Origin: Ampelocalamus luodianensis
Lineage: Eukaryota > Streptophyta > Magnoliopsida > Poales > Poaceae
Reading direction: 5' to 3'
Assembly: GCA_036346255.1 (NCBI GenBank)
Contig: CM070629.1
Location: 50,218,916 to 50,282,915 of the forward strand
DNA: 64,000 nucleotides
Shown: positions 57,950 to 64,000 of the stretch, in pieces
Layout of the letters: the number at the start of each line of letters is the position of its first letter
Numbering within the stretch: the first letter of the stretch is position 1
Notes under the pieces: model-generated
Told to the model about the DNA's origin: nothing
Database searches by the model: none
What the model saw: only the letters and a program-made list of their open reading frames with translations
Position numbers and translations under genes: made by a program

Positions 57950-60900
57950 TGTAAGATCGAGGAGGCCGACTAGAGGGGGGTGAATAGGCGTTTTAAACTT
58001 CTATGCGCTAAAACCGATTTTTAATGCGGAAGTTTATAACAATGCGATTTTGCACAATTAAAGCCTAAATCAACTAGATTCAACTAAGTGCACCAACAAT
58101 ACAAATCAATTGATGAATATTGCAATTAAGCAAAGACTTGTAAGCTATTCAATTCTAGTAATGTAAATAGCACAAAGTATGGCAAGCATTCATACACAAT
58201 GAATAAGTAATTTAATACAAGAAATATAAATTGCGATAAGTAAAGCTCAAGAATGCAAACCACAATGACACGGCGATGTTTTACCGTGGTGTTCGGAGAC
58301 TTGCTGGTCTCCCCTAATCCACGTTGAGGGAAACCCAAACCAATTGGGTCGGCTCCACAAATTAAGCCTTCCTCCGAGGTATCAACACCTCGCTCCACTA
58401 GGATTGCTCTTACTCCACTCCGGAGATGGCGAGCACCAAGCCACTCACAAACACCGGGCCTTCTCACAAGCTTCACTTGAGAAGATCACCGGACCACGAC
58501 GCCTCCACGCCGTCTAGGTGTCGGCAAACACCAAGAGTAATAAGCCAAGCCCCTTGCTTGACTCTCACCACGTGCAACGAATGCACAAGCTCAAGTGGAT
58601 ACGAAATCCACCTCTAGATGCAACACATGCAACTAGAGACCTCTCTCCTTACTCACAAGGTGCAACACATGCACAATTGAGAGGAGAAGCTCACACTAGC
58701 TCAAGAGAGTGAAATGGGATGCCAAAGATTGTCTCTCAACCGGCCAAGGTGGGTATTTATAGCCCACACACAAAAACTAGCCGTTGGGAGCTGAAATCAG
58801 CAAACTCAGCCGAAATACGGTCATACCGCACTCACAGGGGCCGGTACTACCATTTTTGACTCAACGGTCGGAAAGGGTGCATTAACGGCTCAAAAACAAG
58901 TCGTTAAAACTTTGGTGCAGTACTACCGCAGTTATATGGGCGGTACTACCGTTCTACGGTACTACCACTGTTATAAGGGCGGTACTACCGCAGCCCATTT
59001 TTCAGCACAGACGACACTCGGTAAAAAGGTCATAACTTTTGACTCCGATGTCAGAATTGAGTGATCTTGGACTCTATTGAAAGCTTATTCAGAGGGCTAC
59101 ACAACCCATCTATTTGATTGATCTCAAACACATTTGATAAAATCAAAAAGCACAACTCAAAAGATCCACTACCATGATCTAAGTCCGAAGAAATAGCAAC
59201 AAGCAATCTTAGATCATGCCAAGGGAAAATACATGAATCCCAACAATTTGCAAAACACATTTGCAAACTTAGATCATTCTACAAGGAGTAGATACATAGA
59301 CTTCAACCATTTGCAAAACACATTCGCAAACTATAGTCACATGCTACAAGGATTAGACGCATGAGCCTCGACTATTTGCAAAACACATTCGCAAATAATA
59401 GCATCATGCCACGATGAGCTAGAGCAAGTGAGATTGAGCTATCAACACATGATGAGACTCAAGCTACTAGATAAGACCCCTCTTAATAGTACGGCAACCT
59501 ATACTAGCAATCCGGTCTTCCAACCAAATACCAAGACCGGTAAAAAACTATGAACATATCCTTAGCCCTAGCTGGTCATACCTTTGCCTTGAGCATCTTT
59601 TTGAAGCTTGATGACGCACATCTTCACTTCAAGTCCGGGTCATCATCTTGACATGCATAAACCCATGATGCATCCTTTACCTGACCTCAATCAACACATG
59701 ATGAGTCTTCTCTTGACTTGATGATCAACTCATGATCATCTCTTCTTCGAGATCTTGATATGCATCAACACATGATGCATCCTCTTCTTGAACCTTGACT
59801 TGATGACGATCAACTCATGATGCCATCCGAAGTTTCCATTACCCTGGAACATAACCTATTTATCCAACTCATGGAAAATGTTAGTCCAACAATGATTAAC
59901 ATTAATTACCAAGATATACCTGCATTAAATGCTTCTGAACAAGCCATTACTGACAGGTGCGGTATTACCGCCAACTAGCATCCAGTAATACCGCTCTCTG
60001 GTAGTACCGTTTCTCAGATGTGGTACTACCGATTTCCTGAGGCTCGAGAAATACAGAAAAACACCTTCTCTGGAATTTACATACCGCCACATAACAAACG
60101 GAACAACCGGGTTGCGGTAGTTCCGCCAACATATTTGCGGTCATACCGCTACGCGGTAGTTCCACCACATGAAATCCGGTACTACCGCACATCGGTAGTA
60201 CCGCTTACCAAATGCGGTCATACCGATTTCTACTGAAATCCTTCCAGAAGTTTTTCGAAATGCAATGCATGACTCCTTTGTCTTGAGCCATGTCAATCTT
60301 TTATCACCTTTGCATTTCTTTTTCATGTCATCATTCAAACTCTGGGACTAAGCCTTGAAAACATCTTAGCACACACATTAGTCCCACAACACAATTGCAA
60401 ATAATTGAATATAAAGCAATATGAGTATATATGAACTACACAAGTTATATATACCATGAGTATATACGAACTACAAGTTGTATATACTCATATGAATATA
60501 TTGACTACACAAGTTAAATATATTCAAAGATATATTTCAAAGTAAAGATCCTTAATATATGTGGAAAGAGAACATAGATCAATACTAATGAAATCACAAA
60601 ATATAGAATAAACTCCCCCTAAATGTGTGCATATACAAATATGTAATAGAAACATATGCACATATCCAAGTTAACCTTTTTGGTGGAGTTTAACCTATAT
60701 TTTAGATCCGAGGAATGTAACAAGATATAATAAGAAGAAGTAGAATGCATACCTCTTGTATTTTCATCTTTATATCTAAACAAGACTAAGCAATATATAA
60801 TCAATAGAATTGTTAGTCTCACAAATAGATTTGTCATTAATGAATACATACCTGTTTGGATTTTTGCTTTTATATCCAAGCTGAGACTAAACATGATATA

Positions 60901-60987
60901 ACAATAAGAGTGTTAGTCTCATAAGTGCATTTGTCATTAATCACCAAAATACTTCATTAACATATAATGGCGGGTCTAGATCCTTCA
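57950..60987 (-). repeat. Solo LTR (about 3.0 kb), Sirevirus-like, inserted in gag of copia element 3
   Basis: Flanked by perfect AGGGC duplications (57945-57949 and 60988-60992). In the plus strand it begins TGTAAGATCGAGG and ends GATCCTTCA. In the minus strand it begins TGAAGGATC, much like the Sirevirus-like LTR at 48344, and ends near a CACCCCCCTCTAG tract. No internal domain or primer site is present, so it is a recombined solo LTR. It holds arrays of CGGTANTACCG motifs (58818-58990 and 59958-60230). Confidence 0.8.
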
Positions 60988-60992
60988 AGGGC

Positions 60993-61523
60993 CTCCACCT
61001 TACCCTGGACCTCCACCACCATCATCAAATTTCCTGCTCTGGAGTACATGTTACCCAGCATCTTCCATATTACCGGTGCACTCGGTATCGTCTCCACTAT
61101 CCGAGCGATGGATGGAGACATTGAAGTTAGCAACCAAGCCACCACTAGAGAGTTGATAGTGTTCTACACCCTCCAATCCATGCTCTCATTACCTGTAGGC
61201 TCAACACAAGTTTCCCACAGATAATGCTCCACCTCCTTCATCCTCATAATTAGCTGAGCTCTTCTAGACCAACTCAGGTAACTTTTACTCTCTTCCAGCT
61301 TTACATCATTCAGCATCAGCTCCAGCTTTAAGTTAGATGACCCTACACCAGCACTCAGACTTATCATACTTGTCGTGAAGATGTCATGTAACATACTTCT
61401 CATGTCACCTTGCGTGACCAGCGGGGAAGTAGTCTCAACAAGTGTCTTCCTCTTCTCTTCTACCGTCCTCATTGCGACTTCTTCCTCCTCCTTCCTCGCA
61501 GCCTCAATCTCCACAGGGGCCAT
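60993..61523 (-). pseudogene. Copia element 3 gag, N-terminal part
   Basis: The minus strand from the ATG at 61523 (MAPVEIEAARKEEEE) has KLEESKSYLSWSRRAQLIM and HYLWETCVEPTGN, then, after a frame change, WLLTSMSPSIARIVETIPSA, the usual copia gag text. It is cut by the solo LTR right after KVEALEG. Confidence 0.85.
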
Positions 61524-62243
61524 CTTCTCAAACAACCAAAGCAACGTCAATCACGACCAAGATATGCCGCGTGTATCTCTCACAATCATAGCAATCCTTC
61601 ACTCATCAACGTTCTGCCGAACCTTGATGACTGTCTTCACGGTTACCCAAATCATGCAAAGCGGTAACATAAAAAAAAATTCAAACAGAGAAACTCTTTT
61701 TTTGTTCTTTTCTTTTCCGGCTGACACTCTTTCCAGCCGACACTCCTTTTCTTTTCCTTTTCTCCCTTCCTTTTTTCTCCGGCCAAGCCCTTTCTTCGGT
61801 CGGAACTTCTTCTTCTTCCTATGCTTTTCTTGTTCAACTTTGATGTGGTGGCGGCGATGGCAAGATGGGAATTGAGGCGTATGGGAACCAAGGCAACGTG
61901 GCGGCAATGGTGAGAGGGAATCCGAGGTGGCACTGCTTCGTCGTGGCCTAAGTGCCTGCACCCCAAGCGACAGCACGACCGTCGTGGCCCGCGGGTCTGG
62001 AGCATCGGATCCACACCGGATCTACTTCCCCAGTCGCAGCGAGGGCCCGCCTACGACCAAAGGCGGCGCAGCCGTGGCCCGAGGACTCGCCTGCGAGATG
62101 ACACGACGACGGCTCGCAGGAGGCAGAGGCGATGAGGACGACGATGGCTCGCGAGAGGCAGAGACGACGAGGACGACAACGGTGGCGGCGGCGGCGACTG
62201 AGGTACGGGTTAGGGTTAGGGTTCGGTGATGTTGGATGAGGAT
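61524..62243 (-). other. 5' untranslated region of copia element 3
   Basis: About 720 bp between primer site and gag start: a GA-rich tract on the minus strand (plus-strand polypyrimidine 61680-61830), then a GC-rich part 61850-62210. Frames on both strands here are chance. Confidence 0.65.
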
Positions 62244-62256
62244 GGCTCTAATACCA
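62244..62256 (-). promoter_or_regulatory. Primer-binding site of copia element 3
   Basis: Minus-strand TGGTATTAGAGCC, one change from the standard copia TGGTATCAGAGCC complementary to initiator methionine tRNA; it abuts the LTR end. Confidence 0.85.
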
Positions 62257-62382
62257 TGTAGACTTTTGTGGAATAATTGCGTGTGTCGCTCGTAGGATCC
62301 TTACATCTTTTATTTATAGTCTGAATATTAAATCCGACTCTAATACGGCTCCTTACTAGATCCTAATACTAACTCACCAACG
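62257..62382 (-). repeat. 5' LTR of copia element 3
   Basis: About 126 bp, ending plus-strand CTCACCAAC; matches 53475-53621 apart from the 21 bp unit and substitutions. Very short for a copia LTR. Confidence 0.82.
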
Positions 62383-63842
62383 TGTTCCTTTTCTATAGTA
62401 TTCCCAATCAATTGGCTGGGGTTCCTGCAATAACGAAATAAATACATTTCTCAGATCACCCAACATGTTAGAACTTAGAAGAGATAATGCGTGTTTCCAA
62501 GGTTGACATGACACTTTCACACAAGATCAATACAAAGCTAGCAAACAAACAGGGTTAAACTTTACAAGCATTTAACATGTCGAGAAGGGCTGCTTAATTC
62601 ATTCATGCCAGTCGTTTTTGTCATTGTGCAACATATATCCCTTTGCACTATTAATAAAGAACCTCACAGGGGTACGTAATCTGTTGGTCAAAACCAGAGA
62701 CAACGCTTGGATTAAGAAGAAATCAAATAAGCGCTGTCCTTTTTCCTGTCGGTCATAACTAACCTACTGCCAAAACAAATCTTAAAAGCAAAACAGAATC
62801 AGCTACTTGTTGCAGCAAGGGAAAACTCTATCGGCGGGGAAATTTTATTGGACCCTACTGATAGAACCGGTAGCCGATGGTTACCGGATATTTTTGTTAA
62901 ATTTCGGATGAAAATTTTGAATTAAAATTTGGATTTTTCAGATGTAAAGACGAATTTTATCTAATTTTTGAACTAAAAATTAAATTTGGATGAAAATTAT
63001 ATAAATCCAAAAAAAACCAGTATGAAATTTTATTAGACCCATCGATAACGCCGATAACCGGATTTACACATCCGAAATGAAATGTTGCCTGTATGAGCTA
63101 GCTATTGATCTTATTAGTTAAGTAAACGTTGATCACTTCTGTCGAGACCCGGATTTGCACATCCAAAACCTTCTATGTATTATGAACTAATTTCATATCA
63201 GTAGCTAGCTCACACAGGAAACATCGATGAAATATCATTCATTTATCAATTTAACTAATAAAACATTAAAATAACAAATAGTAATAACAACTGAACTTTA
63301 TGGTCAACATTTACTTAACTTGCAACACAGAGTTAAATAAACTCTTACAATAGAACGAAAAATTTTAAAAAGCAATCAACATGCCCACACGCCGGTAACC
63401 GGCGAAATTTCAGCAACCACTCTGCTCGATCTGGCTCTCCTCGCACCCACCGCCGCCGCCGAACTGCGATCCTCCTCCGATCTACCTCACTAGGGAGCCT
63501 GCGAGCGAGCGGGTAACGAGGATTGTTTTTTTTTTATATATATTTGTTGTCTTGTTCGTTTGGTGAGCTCAAATTAAATGGGCCTCAAAAGGTAACGCGC
63601 GGATGGGCTTGGGCCGGACCGTCCAAAACTTAGTTGGGACTTGGGATGGGCTATTATGCAACTATAGGCTGTACAATGTTTTTTGAGATGCATAAAAGTA
63701 AATAGAAAAAAAATGCTGATCCATTCCAATGATTCCATCATGTCACTGAAATCTTCAATATCATAGACTTGACTACCTTCAAAAAAAAATATCATAGACT
63801 TGACTACCTTCAAAAAAAAATATCATAGACTTGACACCTTCA
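62383..63842. other. Intergenic sequence; AT-rich repeat at 62838-63060, otherwise nothing recognised
   Basis: GAAATTTTATT(G/A)GACCC followed by ...GATA..CCG...ACCGG occurs at 62838 and 63026 in the same orientation; the stretch between is TTTTGAATTAAAATTTGG-like and resembles 15400-15620. 63530-63550 is a T/TA run. At 63780-63835 a 34 bp unit (AAAAAAATATCATAGACTTG) is repeated. Confidence 0.5.
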
Positions 63843-64000
63843 GCATATTAAACTACTAGAGCAGTGCAGAGCGACGCAAGCCACAAGAAGATGATGTGGC
63901 TGGTACTAGAATGAGATATGTTAATCCTATGCTAACCTTTATTAGTTGGAAGCAACTACATTATCTCATCCTCCCAGTACAGAGCAAACAAACAAATAAC
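63843..64000. repeat. Segment D: copy of 50870-51020
   Basis: As described for segment C2; continues past the window end. Confidence 0.8.

Larger units (their letters stand above)
53475..62382 (-). mobile_element. Ty1/copia element with very short LTRs (copia element 3), minus orientation, carrying a solo LTR
   Basis: Plus-strand 53475-53621 (147 bp) and 62257-62382 (about 126 bp) are matching LTRs, in minus-strand sense TGTTGGTGAGTTAG...CTACA. Directly inside the 5' LTR the minus strand reads TGGTATTAGAGCC (plus 62244-62256), an initiator-Met tRNA primer site with one change. Domain order on the minus strand is gag (61523 down), protease, integrase, reverse transcriptase, RNase H (to about 53640). 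Target duplication is imperfect (GGTTC at 53470-53474, TGTTC at 62383-62387). Without the 3 kb insert it is about 5.9 kb. Confidence 0.85.

Noticed and set aside
62206..62224. GGGTTAGGGTTAGGGTT run resembling a telomere repeat
   Set aside because: Less than three units, and plants use TTTAGGG; it lies in the GC-rich leader of a copia element, so it is chance or decayed sequence.
1..64000. Search for an undescribed multi-gene system (defence, biosynthetic cluster)
   Set aside because: No cluster of non-transposon genes exists in the window; everything coding that I can recognise is either PIP2 or transposon-derived.

Overview
This window is plant nuclear DNA from a grass (Poaceae). The evidence is the only recognisable host gene, a broken PIP2-type plasma-membrane aquaporin with monocot-style sequence whose C-terminus (SFRSNA) is the type I recall from panicoid grasses such as maize, together with grass-type transposons: a RICESLEEPER-like hAT, a Tekay/Del-like chromovirus with a >3 kb LTR, a Tat-lineage Ty3/gypsy element, Sirevirus-like Ty1/copia elements, CACTA and PIF/Harbinger. 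The species cannot be fixed from sequence alone. No bacterial features (operons, CRISPR) are present and no intact host gene was found; most long reading frames are fragments of transposon polyproteins or chance frames in GC-rich DNA.

Layout. (1) 1-14233 is a nest built into a reverse-oriented hAT transposon. Its terminal region (13448-14233) and transposase (5109-6681) are split by a complete copia element (7027-13447; LTRs of 998 and 991 bp, target duplication CTACT) and cut at 5108 by the 3' LTR of a chromovirus, itself interrupted by another LTR (1-1308). (2) 14234-18773 is intergenic DNA with a segment (A) that recurs at 27400-28130 (B), plus a small TIR element. (3) 18774-21623 is a 2.85 kb PIF/Harbinger-like element with a decayed Myb-like accessory gene. 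(4) 23865-25166 is the PIP2 pseudogene, with TATA box and two normal introns, interrupted by a 263 bp hAT-like MITE. (5) 26080-28990 holds segment B, a SINE and a 155 bp tandem duplication. (6) 28990-50160 is a 5'-truncated Sirevirus-like copia element whose integrase is interrupted by a non-autonomous CACTA element (32214-44833), which in turn holds an 11.4 kb Tat gypsy element (32828-44250). (7) 50161-53474 is unique or duplicated intergenic DNA. (8) 53475-62382 is a reverse-oriented copia element with very short LTRs, interrupted by a 3 kb solo LTR (57950-60987). (9) 62383-64000 is intergenic, ending in a copy of the 50870-51020 sequence.

The most notable object is the antisense gene inside the Tat element (40357-43320, minus strand). 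It has its own TATA box, five exons whose phases join perfectly, a sixth exon in phase, and a coiled-coil-like tail; the one lesion seen in the exons read in full is a TAG stop in exon 5. The sense gag-pol of the same element is heavily damaged. Other items worth attention are a near-perfect 89-nt-arm foldback in the CACTA end, an in-frame 93-codon duplication of the protease active-site region in the reverse copia element, an array of near-palindromic CGGTACTACCG sites in the solo LTR, and a bias of small indels towards CG-rich stretches in the transposons, which may be biology or assembly error.
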